Origin: Chryseobacterium sp. | Lineage (GTDB): Bacteria > Bacteroidota > Bacteroidia > Flavobacteriales > Weeksellaceae | Length of the DNA: 64,000 nt | NCBI GenBank assembly: GCA_003248755.1 | Contig: QFQW01000001.1 | Span: 1-64,000 of the forward strand | Direction: 5' to 3' | In this document: positions 9,181 to 17,953 of the stretch, one piece after another | How the letters are laid out: each line of letters begins with the position of its first letter | Position numbering within the stretch: position 1 is the stretch's first letter | Made by a program: the position numbers and the translations under genes | Notes under the pieces: generated by a model | What the model saw: the letters and a program-made list of their open reading frames with translations, nothing else | Told to the model about the DNA's origin: nothing | Database searches by the model: none

Positions 9181-10086
9181 ATGAAGAAATTACTATTTTC
9201 AGTAAGCATTTTGTTTGCGCTAAATGCTTATTCTCAGGAACGGCCTGTTCAGGATTCTACAAAAGCTTGGTCCATTGTCGGACAAAATACATTGATGCTG
9301 AACCAATCCGCATTTTCCAATTGGGTTGCGGGTGGAGCCAATAATGTTGGCTGGCAAGCAGGGGTTAATTACAACCTGACTTACGAGAAAGATAAAGATC
9401 TTTGGGAAAATATTATCATTCTTGGTTATGGGATGAACAATACCCAAGGCGTAGGAAACAGAAAAACGCAGGATGTTATTAATCTTTCTACCAACTATGG
9501 GCACAAAATTTCAGGACACTGGTATGCATCAGTCGGAGCTGGGCTAATTACGCAATTTGCGCCAGGCTATGAGGATGGGAATAATCCTGATGCATCTAAG
9601 ATCTCTAATTTCATGGCCCCGGGTTATGTTAATCTGGGAGCTGGTTTTACGTATAAACCAAGTGATAACTTCACAATGACTTTAAGGCCTGCCAACGCAA
9701 GATTTACTTTTGTTTTGGATAAAGACTTACAATATGCAGGAAACTACGGTTTGAAAAATGACGGAGATTCTATGTTGTTCCAATTTGGATTCTTGGGAAC
9801 AGCGCAGTACAAAATAAAGTTAATGGAAAATATCACTTTACAGAACACGGCTTCCGTTTTTTCCAATTATCTTGACCATCCGGAAAGATTGGTACTTTCG
9901 TACGGCGGAATTCTTAATATGAAGGTCAACAAATATATCTCGACCAATGTTACTTTGGATCTTTTATACGATCACAACCAGATCAAGAAAACGCAGTTAA
10001 AACAGACTCTGGGTATCGGATTTGCCTATAACATTGACAATGGCAAGAAAAGATCAGATGACAAACGAAATCAGGAGTGGAAGTAG
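9181..10086 (+). CDS. DUF3078 domain-containing protein (second of a tandem pair)
   Basis: A 301-residue exported protein with signal peptide MKKLLFSVSILFALNAYSQ. The DUF3078 body starts almost at once with VGQNTLMLNQSAFSNWVAGG and shares FMAPGYVNLGAGFTY, ARFTFVLDKDLQYAGNYGL and YDHNQIKKTQLKQTLGIG with the upstream gene, showing tandem duplication. It lacks the ~70-residue insert found before the domain in its partner. The C-terminal tail is short and charged (NGKKRSDDKRNQEWK). Envelope location is inferred from the signal peptide and strand pattern; no function is known. A terminator shared with convergent msrA follows. Confidence 0.85.
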   Translation: MKKLLFSVSILFALNAYSQERPVQDSTKAWSIVGQNTLMLNQSAFSNWVAGGANNVGWQAGVNYNLTYEKDKDLWENIIILGYGMNNTQGVGNRKTQDVINLSTNYGHKISGHWYASVGAGLITQFAPGYEDGNNPDASKISNFMAPGYVNLGAGFTYKPSDNFTMTLRPANARFTFVLDKDLQYAGNYGLKNDGDSMLFQFGFLGTAQYKIKLMENITLQNTASVFSNYLDHPERLVLSYGGILNMKVNKYISTNVTLDLLYDHNQIKKTQLKQTLGIGFAYNIDNGKKRSDDKRNQEWK

Positions 10087-10100
10087 AAATTTTAAAATAA

Positions 10101-10130
10101 AAAAAGTGGAGAATTATTTCTCCACTTTTT
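10101..10130. terminator. Bidirectional terminator overlapping the msrA 3' end
   Basis: A 12-bp inverted repeat, AAAAAGTGGAGA (10101-10112) and TCTCCACTTTTT (10119-10130), with a 6-nt loop. Its right arm is the last codons of msrA and the msrA stop codon lies in the loop, so one sequence serves as coding DNA and as terminator for the convergent DUF3078 gene. Confidence 0.8.
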
Positions 10131-10767
10131 CATTTAACCAGCCCAATTCTCCAAAATGCTTTTTAAATTTTTGGATCTTTGGTCCAACGACAGCACTACA
10201 ATAGGGCTGCGTAGGATTGGCATTGTAATATCCCTGGTGGTAAGCTTCCGCTGACCAGAATTTTTTGAAAGGAACAATCTCTGTTACATATTTTCCGTTC
10301 CATTCTTGCTTTGCTTCGGATTCTTTTAAAGATTCTTCTGCTTCCTGTTTTTGTTTTTCAGAATGATAGAAAATTGCTGACCTATATTGTGTACCTATAT
10401 CATTTCCTTGTCTGTTAAGCGTAGTCGGGTTATGAAGAAACCAAAAGACCTCCAATAGCTGTTTGTAAGAAATAATCTTTGGGTCAAATGCAATCTGAAC
10501 AACTTCTGCGTGACCAGTTGTTCCAGTGCAAACTTCTTCATAGGTAGGATTGTCTTTGTGCCCTCCGGAATATCCGGAAATTACTGAGTCCACACCCTTC
10601 AGCATATGAAAACAACTTTCCACACACCAAAAACATCCACCTGCCAAAGTGGCATATTCCAAATTGTTTTTATCCATTTTTTGATTTGTTAAAGATTTTG
10701 TTTTTTTCTCCTGTCCATTGCAGTTGATAAGAAAAAAACTGAGTATTAATAATAAATAGCGATTCAT
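10114..10767 (-). CDS. msrA: Peptide-methionine (S)-S-oxide reductase, lipoprotein form
   Basis: A 217-residue MsrA, which reduces methionine-S-sulfoxide in proteins. The catalytic motif is AGGCFWCVESCF at about residues 42-53, and the fold markers SGYSGG, YEEVCTGTTGHAE, FWFLHNPTTLNRQGNDIGTQ and YHQGYYNANP are all present. The N-terminus (MNRYLLLILSFFLINCNGQ) has a lipobox-like cysteine, so the enzyme is probably anchored in the cell envelope and repairs exported proteins. No MsrB domain is fused. Its 3' end forms part of the terminator at 10101-10130. Confidence 0.94.
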   Translation of the reverse strand: MNRYLLLILSFFLINCNGQEKKTKSLTNQKMDKNNLEYATLAGGCFWCVESCFHMLKGVDSVISGYSGGHKDNPTYEEVCTGTTGHAEVVQIAFDPKIISYKQLLEVFWFLHNPTTLNRQGNDIGTQYRSAIFYHSEKQKQEAEESLKESEAKQEWNGKYVTEIVPFKKFWSAEAYHQGYYNANPTQPYCSAVVGPKIQKFKKHFGELGWLNEKVEK

Positions 10768-10780
10768 TTTCGGGAAGAAA

Positions 10781-10849
10781 AAATCCTTTGATTTTCCTAG
10801 TCATCAATAGCAAAAATTATTCCTATCAAAAAGAAACATCAAAGGATTT
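10781..10849 (-). terminator. Long-loop inverted repeat downstream of the ROK kinase gene
   Basis: A perfect 12-bp inverted repeat (AAATCCTTTGAT 10781-10792, ATCAAAGGATTT 10838-10849) has a 45-bp centre. On the minus strand the second arm runs into TTTTTTC, so it may terminate ROK transcription before msrA. The loop is unusually long, so confidence is limited. Confidence 0.45.
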
Positions 10850-10860
10850 ATGAATATCAA

Positions 10861-11835
10861 TTATTTATTTTCCCATACAAGAGCACTTGCTCCTAGTATA
10901 GCTGCATCCGCTTCATCCAACTCGCTGAAAACTAATTTTACTTTTGAGCGGAAGATAGGAAGCAGGTTTCTTTCCATATGCAATTTGGCAGGTTTTAGCA
11001 GGAAATCTCCCGCTTTGATAACACCACCAAATAACAATATTGCTTCCGGAGAAGAGAACATGACAAAATTTGCCAACGCTTCTCCTAATTTTTGTCCCGT
11101 ATATCTGAAAACTTCGATGGCTGTTGGGTCTCCCTTCTCAGCACACTCGAAAACTGTTTTGGAATTGATGGCGTCTTCAGGATATTGATTCAGCATAGAA
11201 TCCGGAAACTCAGCACGGAATTTTTTTGCTGTAATGGCAATTCCCGTTGCAGAAGCATAAGCTTCAAGGCTTCCTTCAGAACCAGTGCTCCAATGTTTTC
11301 TTCCACCAGGTTTCACTATCGTATGTCCTAGTTCACCGGCAAAACCATCGTGACCGTAGATGAGATTTCCACCACTGATGATTCCGCTTCCAACACCTGT
11401 TCCAAGCGTAATCATGATGAAATCCTTCATTCCTCTTGCTGCTCCAAACATCATTTCTCCAAGAGCGGCTGCATTGGCATCATTGGTCATTTTACAAGGA
11501 ACTCCAAATTTCGCTTTCATCAATTCTGCAAAAGGAACTACACCTTTCCAAGGAAGATTGGGAGCCAGTTCAATTGTACCTTTGAAATAATTGGCGTTTG
11601 GTGCACCAACGCCAATTCCGTCCAAAGTCCCATTTTGACTTGCTTCATCAATAAGAGGTTTGATGTTGGTGTACAAAGCATCGATAAAATCTTCTACTTG
11701 TTTATATTCTTCAGTTTTTATACTTCCTTTCGCAAGGATTTCTCCGCGATGGTTGACCAAACCAAATTTAGTATTAGTTCCGCCAATATCTATTCCTATT
11801 GCTATTTGCTTGGATAAATCAATTAATGACATCAA
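10861..11835 (-). CDS. ROK family sugar kinase (glucokinase-like) lacking the zinc-finger cysteines
   Basis: A 324-residue ROK-family protein. The phosphate-1 motif is IGIDIGGTNTKFG (residues ~13-25), the catalytic aspartate is in TNDANAAALGE (D119), and LGTGVGSGIISGG is the phosphate-2 loop. Members phosphorylate glucose or amino sugars, or act as repressors; no DNA-binding domain is present, so kinase activity is likely. The usual zinc-binding CxCGxxGCLE stretch is replaced by HWSTGSEGSLE (residues ~181-191), with no cysteine, although the preceding GELGH histidine (H171) stays. The two possible start codons (MM) differ by one residue. It is a single minus-strand gene after TonB receptor 11911-14493. 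The sugar specificity is not clear. Confidence 0.88.
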   Translation of the reverse strand: MMSLIDLSKQIAIGIDIGGTNTKFGLVNHRGEILAKGSIKTEEYKQVEDFIDALYTNIKPLIDEASQNGTLDGIGVGAPNANYFKGTIELAPNLPWKGVVPFAELMKAKFGVPCKMTNDANAAALGEMMFGAARGMKDFIMITLGTGVGSGIISGGNLIYGHDGFAGELGHTIVKPGGRKHWSTGSEGSLEAYASATGIAITAKKFRAEFPDSMLNQYPEDAINSKTVFECAEKGDPTAIEVFRYTGQKLGEALANFVMFSSPEAILLFGGVIKAGDFLLKPAKLHMERNLLPIFRSKVKLVFSELDEADAAILGASALVWENK

Positions 11836-11852
11836 TTTTTAATTTTTTAAGA

Positions 11853-11866
11853 CCCTAAATTTAGGG
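11853..11866. promoter_or_regulatory. Perfect palindrome upstream of the ROK kinase
   Basis: CCCTAAATTTAGGG is a perfect 14-bp palindrome 18 bp before the ROK start. It contains TAAATTTA, one base from the -7 consensus. It could be an operator overlapping the promoter; this is inference. Confidence 0.35.
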
Positions 11867-11910
11867 AAAATCAATGTAATATGTTAAAAATATTAATTTA
11901 ATTTTAAATT

Positions 11911-14493
11911 TTAGAAGCTGACTTTTATCGTTAATCCAAAAGTTCTGGGGTCTCCTAAAACACCTGCATAATGTCCGGCATTTCCTGCTCCCGGAAGTAA
12001 TTGCTCAAAATAATCTCTATTAAATATATTTCTAACCCAAAAATATGCTGTAACGCCTTGTCTCACTCGAAAACCGAATCTTGTATTGAATAATGCGTAA
12101 CCAGGAATATTCAGGAATTTGGATGGAGTAGGACTGGATGAAAAGGTGGAACGATAATAACTATCCAATGCAAAAAAGTAATCGCCGCTGTACTTGAGGA
12201 ATTTTCCGGCGAAATTAAATTCTCCACCTGTTGAACCTGCCCATTTTGAAACGCCTGGTAAAACTCCTCCAGAGATATCAACATAATTTACACCGCCTGT
12301 ATCTTCCAAAGCTGGTGGTGCATTGGTGAATTTCTTATAAATTGCTTCTGTATAAGCCAGATTTGTGAAGAAATAGAAGTTACTGAAGGTATAAGAAATA
12401 TCAGTTTCAATTCCTCGTACCCGAACTTTTTCTGCATTGGCAAGATACCCTCGGTTAAGTTGTAAACTTTCTGCCTGAACTTGTATTTGATAATCCTTGA
12501 TATCAGAATTATATACCGTTAAATTGAAAATTAAATTTTTGAGAGGTTGAGATTTAAGCCCAATTTCATAATGTAGGATTCTTTCAGGCTTTACTACAGC
12601 AAGTTCTGTCATCACCCTTCCATTTTCTGTAGGAAGTCCTCCCAGGTTGAGTCCGACAGGTTTGAAACCTGTTGAGAAAGTTCCAAAAAGATTATAATTT
12701 TTAGTTGGTTTATAAGCTAAAGTCAACTGACCAGAAAAATTGGTGTCATCAATTGAAGCGTTGAATTCCTGATTGCTGTAAACTGAATTTTTGAGGGTAT
12801 ATAATGGGTCTGATTCTGCAACTTCTAATCCTCCATAAGTAATTCTTTTGAAATCGATTTCTTTTTTATCATAATTAATCCTGATTCCAGGCAATAAACT
12901 AAGTTTTTCGGTGAAAGTCCAATCCAATTGCCCAAACACTGCTCCACTGAAAGAGTTGAGGCTTGGATAAGATTTGATTCCATATCCTTCCAATAGTCCG
13001 GGTGTTTTCCATCTATCAACTACTAATGGGTCTGTTGAGTTCAAAGAGAAACGCCATTGATCTTTCCCAGCTTCCTCGATTTGTCCGTTTTTATCTGCCC
13101 GTAATCTTTGCCAGATACCAAAAACACCGAAGACTCCGCTCAATTTTTCATTGAAATTTCCCGACCATCGGATTTCCTGGCTCCATTGCTGATGTTTACT
13201 TGGTGCCTGTGATTTTGCCAAAGCTGAAAGTCCTGTAAAATCTCTATCGTTAGAAGGATTCCAATTCCAGAATCTCCAGGCTGAGGTGGAAGTAATTTTT
13301 CCTTTTCCAAGATTATATTCAACGTTTAAGGAAAGTCCGCCCATATCCTGTTCAGCTTTCCAAGGCGTGTCTGTATCAACTGTCCTGTTGAATGGGTCAA
13401 TCTTGGGCAAAGTATAACCAAGGTCAGAAATAATATTATTGAATTGCCTGTAAGCCGCTCTTTTGGTCGTTACAACTCCGGCAATAACCTGTGCATATCC
13501 ATTTGCTCTTAACCTGTTGTAATCTCCGGTTAGAATGAATTTCAAATTTTCATTCGGTTTGTATAACAATTGGTCCCGGATAGCGATGGAATTGATATCA
13601 TTAAGTTCCTGATTGGTCCTTGAATTATAAATTGTCCCATCCCTGTGCGTTCCGGAAGCGGAAAACCTATTAGCTAATTTATCCGTAATCGCTCCGGTCA
13701 CCGATGTTTTTGCCTGAATAAAACCATAATTTCCGTAACTGACCTCAGCGGTTCCTCCAGTTGTAAAACTTGGCTGTTTTGTAGTCACATTGAAAGTTCC
13801 TGCTGTTGTGTTTTTACCGAATAAAGTTCCCTGCGGACCCCGTAAAACTTCTATTCTTTCGATATCAACAAAATCCAAAGTTGTAGCTGCCGGTCTTGCA
13901 TAATAAACGCCATCTACATAAAACCCAACACCGGGGTCGAGTCCGTCATTTGTCAAACCATAGGTAGAACCCAAACCTCGGATACTGAGACTTGTATTCC
14001 TAGGTGTTGAACTATAAAATTGAACTGATGGAACGAATTCTTTCAATCGGTTGACATTGAATGCTCCAGTTTCCTCGGCTTTTTTTCCTGAGATAACATT
14101 GATGGGAATCGGAACCTGTTGAACTGTTTCTTCTCTTCTTCTGGCGGTTACGACAACTTCAGTAATAACAACATCATTTGGTAATAGTTTGATGAATAAA
14201 GTATCTGTCGGGTTTTCTTTTATTGATACAAATCTTGTCTCAAAACTGCTTTTCTGAATCTTCAATTCGAAGGGAAAGGAATCAATATTATTTAAAACAA
14301 AGTTTCCATTCTGGTCTGTTTGCATTGATAAATTTTTATCAGTCTTCGATGTTATTTTTACACCGCTGATGGATTTATTATTGATGCTGTCAATAATTTT
14401 TCCGTAAATAGAATTCTGCGAAAAAGAAAATGTGAATGACAAAATAAGAAAGATCAAGATTGCCTTTCCCAAGAAAGTCGAAAGTCTGCTCAT
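11911..14493 (-). CDS. TonB-dependent receptor with carboxypeptidase-regulatory-like N-terminal domain
   Basis: An 860-residue outer-membrane receptor. The signal peptide ends at about residue 25 (FSFSQ). Residues ~27-110 are a carboxypeptidase-regulatory-like domain (IYGKIIDSINNKSISGVKI). The TonB-box-like VVITEVVVTARRREETVQQ is followed by a plug (NVISGKKAEETGAFNVNRL, SIRGLGSTYG, IERIEVLRGPQGTLFGKNT) and a 22-strand-type barrel ending TFGLTIKVSF. The EVLRGPQGTLFGKNTTAG plug is typical of receptors in the FecA/FhuA-like group. It lies downstream of two receptor-PepSY pairs but is cut off from them by a terminator (14568-14591) and has its own -7 box and inverted repeat (14512-14549). An iron chelate is a reasonable but unproven substrate. 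Confidence 0.9.
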   Translation of the reverse strand: MSRLSTFLGKAILIFLILSFTFSFSQNSIYGKIIDSINNKSISGVKITSKTDKNLSMQTDQNGNFVLNNIDSFPFELKIQKSSFETRFVSIKENPTDTLFIKLLPNDVVITEVVVTARRREETVQQVPIPINVISGKKAEETGAFNVNRLKEFVPSVQFYSSTPRNTSLSIRGLGSTYGLTNDGLDPGVGFYVDGVYYARPAATTLDFVDIERIEVLRGPQGTLFGKNTTAGTFNVTTKQPSFTTGGTAEVSYGNYGFIQAKTSVTGAITDKLANRFSASGTHRDGTIYNSRTNQELNDINSIAIRDQLLYKPNENLKFILTGDYNRLRANGYAQVIAGVVTTKRAAYRQFNNIISDLGYTLPKIDPFNRTVDTDTPWKAEQDMGGLSLNVEYNLGKGKITSTSAWRFWNWNPSNDRDFTGLSALAKSQAPSKHQQWSQEIRWSGNFNEKLSGVFGVFGIWQRLRADKNGQIEEAGKDQWRFSLNSTDPLVVDRWKTPGLLEGYGIKSYPSLNSFSGAVFGQLDWTFTEKLSLLPGIRINYDKKEIDFKRITYGGLEVAESDPLYTLKNSVYSNQEFNASIDDTNFSGQLTLAYKPTKNYNLFGTFSTGFKPVGLNLGGLPTENGRVMTELAVVKPERILHYEIGLKSQPLKNLIFNLTVYNSDIKDYQIQVQAESLQLNRGYLANAEKVRVRGIETDISYTFSNFYFFTNLAYTEAIYKKFTNAPPALEDTGGVNYVDISGGVLPGVSKWAGSTGGEFNFAGKFLKYSGDYFFALDSYYRSTFSSSPTPSKFLNIPGYALFNTRFGFRVRQGVTAYFWVRNIFNRDYFEQLLPGAGNAGHYAGVLGDPRTFGLTIKVSF

Positions 14494-14511
14494 AGTTTAA
14501 AAATTAGTGAG

Positions 14512-14549
14512 CAAATGTAGAAAATAAATAATCTATACTAAAATAGTAT
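14512..14549 (-). promoter_or_regulatory. Promoter and candidate operator of the 11911-14493 TonB receptor
   Basis: On the minus strand TACATTTG (14519-14512) matches the -7 consensus 18 bp before the ATG. A perfect inverted repeat ATACTA-AAA-TAGTAT (14535-14549) lies where the -33 box would be, so a regulator bound there could block transcription. The regulator is unknown. Confidence 0.45.
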
Positions 14550-14567
14550 GAATTAAAATTAATATAA

Positions 14568-14591
14568 AACCTGAATGATTAAACTCAGGTT
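14568..14591 (-). terminator. Terminator after the receptor/PepSY operon
   Basis: A 7-bp perfect stem (AACCTGA / TCAGGTT) followed on the minus strand by TTATATT, 15 bp after the PepSY stop. The T tract is weak. Confidence 0.5.
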
Positions 14592-14605
14592 CTAATATCA
14601 ATTAT

Positions 14606-15808
14606 TTATTTGTTGTTTTTCTTCCTTCTTCCCCACCAGATCATAAATCCGGTAATTGGCATTGATGCAATAATCAAACTTACAATGAAAGCGATGATTT
14701 TCGTAGGCAGACCTAATATTGCGCCGACGTGGATATCGTAATTTGCAGCGACGGTCTTCTCTCCAAAGTTTTTATCTTTTGGGTCGTGTCTATGCAGAAG
14801 TTCACCAGAATTCTCATCAAAGATCAAACTGCTGCTTTTGTGATAGGAATAGGATAAATGCTTTACATAGACCTCATAATTTGGATGTTCGTGATCATCA
14901 ATGTGAGGATGTCCTAAATCCAAAGAAAAAGCATAAGCATCCGGATAAAGTTCAATGACTTTATTGGAAATTTTATCCAAAGTTTTATCGGTTCTCATTT
15001 CAATCGGTGCTTTTGTCGTGATTTTTGAAAAATCCGGATAAGCTGTTTCTCCTCCTGAAAATATCACATAAATCATCGCTTGAACGACGAAAAATGCATA
15101 GAATAATCCTGTAATTGTGAGAATCAATGCGAAAATTGAAGAATAGAAACCAAGGATGTTATGAAGGTCATAATTTTTTCTTTTCCATTGTGTGGTGTCT
15201 TTCCATTGGAATTTGAAGCGTTGTTTTCTAGCTGCTTTGTTTTTTGGCCACCAAAGGACGATTCCCGTGATCAGCATTATCAGAAAAATAATAACCGGAA
15301 TCCCCACAACATAAGTTCCCCAATCCTGCTTGAGAAGAAAGCTCCAATGGATAGATTTTACAATCGCAAAGAACCCGTTTTTCTCATCATAGACCTGTAG
15401 GACCTTTCCATTGTACGGATTGACGTAGGCTAATTTATAGATCGGAAACTCATCAAAATAATTCCATTGGTTGGGCTGATGTTCATACCAATAAAATTGA
15501 TAGGACATTTTTTTATCAATCGGAATGTTGACCCAATGGATAGGATATTTTTCTTTGGTCTGCTGGTCAACTAATTTTTCCAGCTCCCGGATCGGAATCA
15601 CTTTTTTGGATTCGATGTTTTGTTCGTTGTGATAGATATATTCTTTACGGGTAAAGTTTTCTATTTCATCTTTGAAAACATAAAGCGCACCGGTAATCGA
15701 AATAATAAATATCAGGAAACCAACGGACAAGCCAAACCACAGATGTAGTTTGGCTGACCATTTCTTGAAAAATCCTGGTTTCTTTTTATGATGGTGTTTT
15801 TTCTTCAT
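14606..15808 (-). CDS. PepSY-associated transmembrane protein (siderophore-reductase-like), copy 2
   Basis: A 400-residue inner-membrane protein with four main hydrophobic helices: ~22-46 (LHLWFGLSVGFLIFIISITG), ~165-190 (VVGIPVIIFLIMLITGIVLWW), ~215-250 and ~365-390 (LIIASMPITGFMIWW). The His-rich basic start MKKKHHHKKK is followed by WSAKLHLWFGL, the PepSY-TM signature. Conserved histidines in the membrane (SIHWSFLLKQDWG, YDLHNILGFY, YDIHVGAILG) are likely heme or metal ligands, as in the FoxB/PiuB/FhuF-like reductases that free iron from siderophores. It shares its whole layout with the protein at 17950-19149. It starts 27 bp after the receptor at 15836-17953 and is the last gene of that operon. 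The reductase role is inferred from the family. Confidence 0.87.
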   Translation of the reverse strand: MKKKHHHKKKPGFFKKWSAKLHLWFGLSVGFLIFIISITGALYVFKDEIENFTRKEYIYHNEQNIESKKVIPIRELEKLVDQQTKEKYPIHWVNIPIDKKMSYQFYWYEHQPNQWNYFDEFPIYKLAYVNPYNGKVLQVYDEKNGFFAIVKSIHWSFLLKQDWGTYVVGIPVIIFLIMLITGIVLWWPKNKAARKQRFKFQWKDTTQWKRKNYDLHNILGFYSSIFALILTITGLFYAFFVVQAMIYVIFSGGETAYPDFSKITTKAPIEMRTDKTLDKISNKVIELYPDAYAFSLDLGHPHIDDHEHPNYEVYVKHLSYSYHKSSSLIFDENSGELLHRHDPKDKNFGEKTVAANYDIHVGAILGLPTKIIAFIVSLIIASMPITGFMIWWGRRKKNNK

Positions 15809-15835
15809 ACTGATTTGAGCAGGCTAAGATAAACT

Positions 15836-17953
15836 TTAAAATTTGTACTCGACCATGAAGGTTCCTCTCATTCCCATGGAATTGGTAAAATCACTGTCTC
15901 GCGCTGCCCACCAAGCGATGGCCGGCTTGTACATTTTGTTCAGAACGTTCTCTATACCCAGAGATAGTTTCCAGCTTTTATCGACATCAAAACTTGACTT
16001 GAAATTGAAAACTGTATATTCGGAAACTTTTCCTTCACCATAAGCAAACAAACCTGTTTTCGCATTGGGTGAAAACCTGTCCTGTTCGAATGCATGAAGC
16101 ATATCCAAACCAACAGATAATTTTTGTAAAGGCCTCAGCTGAACATAAGCCAGCACTTTGGGTGCAGAGATCCTGCTGTTATTGATCTTTGTTGAGTAAT
16201 CTCCGTCATCTTTTGGAGAAGTGATTCCTTCGATCCAACTGTAACTTCCACCGAAATTAATCCATTTGGCAGGTCTGAAATGCAAGAAACCCTCTACTCC
16301 ATAAACTACTTCTGGCGCTCTCTGTATCGTCAAAGCTCTATCCGGACTCTGGACAAATGAAGCACCCAGCTTTGATGTGCTTACATAAGATGTGATCTCA
16401 TACTCCAGCCATTCTGTCATCTGTCCGGTTGCTCCCAACTCGTAATTATTAACAATGATCGGTTTTGTCTCAAGGTTTGTGATTGTGTCAGAAGTAGAAG
16501 TTCTCAAGATCCTGCCCAGTTCATTAATGGAATAAGATTGTGAAAAGCTTCCGAACAGATTAACCATCGGGTTGATATTATAGCGGATCCCGATGTTTCC
16601 AACCAGCGCATTGTACTCCAGGTCGCCACCTTTTACAAAAATACTTTGGGTAAATGTCCCATCATTTTTGATGGTGGAAAGCGTATTGAAATCACCGACT
16701 TTCACTTTCATATTTTCATACCGAAGACCTCCTTTGATGGTCAGCTTTTTTAGCAGATCAATCTTGACCAACATAAAAGGTGCGATATTTGTCATGTCCA
16801 TATCCGGTGTCCAGTAACGACCGTCTTCCAGCTTCTGTACAGTTTGATCATCCAGCATATCAACACCATAGATCACCTCTGCCTGAGAATTCTGACCATT
16901 CCAAAGTTGGGTATCCAGATTTACCCTCGCACCACTTTTTCTGGAAATAATGTTGGACTGTCCTCCGTTCAGGAACGTGTCACTGTATCCGTACACGGTT
17001 CTGAAATCCTGTAGATAAAGATTGACATCCAAGGCGGTTCCCGACCAAAGATTTCTATTGTCGTAACTTAATTTGATGTTATGGTTTCTCGGTGTTCCTT
17101 GCGGCGTTGTTTCAAGATTTTTTCCTTTGCCTTCGCCAATGGTTGGGATCAAGCCATATTTTCCGGTTTTCAAGCCTAAGTCCAGGTCAGATCTAGATGC
17201 ATAACCGATATATGAAGCTTCTATTCTTTGATTCTCATTGATATTGTACCCCAGTTTCAGCATTCCGTTATAATTGTCCATTTTTGCAGGACTATATGTC
17301 GGGCTCAGATCAACACCATCCGCATCTTTCATATATCCTGTCCTTTCGTAGGCCATTGACAAGACGTAATCAAAATTTTTCGTAATCTTTCCAGACAGCA
17401 ACTGACTTGCCCTGTATCCTAAAGTTCCGCCATAGGGCTGTCCTGTAATACCAACCTGAGTAATTCCCGAGATCGTTTTCTCAGAATTGCTTTTTCTTGT
17501 AATATAGTTGATAATACCTCCATCGGCACCATTTCCGTATATAGAGGAAGCTCCTTTGATAACTTCGATTCTTTCTATTACAGAAGGGTCAATCACTCTT
17601 ATATCTCTCGCTCCGTTACGCAGAGGCGTAGATTGCGGAATTCCGTCAATCAGAACCAAAACCTGACGTCCTCTCAGGGTTTGCCCCGTATTGGAAGTTT
17701 GTCCGGAACTGGTTGCTAAACTCGGTACCGTGTATTGTAAAATGCTTGTAATATCAGAATTCACTGTTAATTGTGACTGTATCTGCTTTTGGTTGACAAT
17801 GGTCACTGAACTTGGAATTTCCTTGATGTTTTCTTTTTTTCTGGAAGCGGTCAAAACAACGCCATCCACATCTTTTACATCTAATGAATCTTTTTGCTGA
17901 GCAAGTGTTATGACCGTAGCAAGTGATGCCACGGATAGTATTATTTTCTTCAT
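15836..17953 (-). CDS. TonB-dependent receptor, FepA/CirA-like
   Basis: A 705-residue outer-membrane receptor with signal peptide MKKIILSVASLATVITLAQ, a TonB box (VDGVVLTASRKKENIKEIP), a plug with GQTLRGRQVLVLIDGIPQS and VIERIEVIKGASSIYGNGA, and a barrel ending MGMRGTFMVEYKF. There is no carboxypeptidase-regulatory domain. GAxxxIYGNGAxGGIINYITR is typical of siderophore and heme receptors. Its ATG overlaps the TGA of the preceding PepSY gene (ATGA at 17953-17950), which implies translational coupling, and the next PepSY gene follows by 27 bp. The substrate is likely a ferric siderophore, but this is inferred from context. Confidence 0.9.
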   Translation of the reverse strand: MKKIILSVASLATVITLAQQKDSLDVKDVDGVVLTASRKKENIKEIPSSVTIVNQKQIQSQLTVNSDITSILQYTVPSLATSSGQTSNTGQTLRGRQVLVLIDGIPQSTPLRNGARDIRVIDPSVIERIEVIKGASSIYGNGADGGIINYITRKSNSEKTISGITQVGITGQPYGGTLGYRASQLLSGKITKNFDYVLSMAYERTGYMKDADGVDLSPTYSPAKMDNYNGMLKLGYNINENQRIEASYIGYASRSDLDLGLKTGKYGLIPTIGEGKGKNLETTPQGTPRNHNIKLSYDNRNLWSGTALDVNLYLQDFRTVYGYSDTFLNGGQSNIISRKSGARVNLDTQLWNGQNSQAEVIYGVDMLDDQTVQKLEDGRYWTPDMDMTNIAPFMLVKIDLLKKLTIKGGLRYENMKVKVGDFNTLSTIKNDGTFTQSIFVKGGDLEYNALVGNIGIRYNINPMVNLFGSFSQSYSINELGRILRTSTSDTITNLETKPIIVNNYELGATGQMTEWLEYEITSYVSTSKLGASFVQSPDRALTIQRAPEVVYGVEGFLHFRPAKWINFGGSYSWIEGITSPKDDGDYSTKINNSRISAPKVLAYVQLRPLQKLSVGLDMLHAFEQDRFSPNAKTGLFAYGEGKVSEYTVFNFKSSFDVDKSWKLSLGIENVLNKMYKPAIAWWAARDSDFTNSMGMRGTFMVEYKF

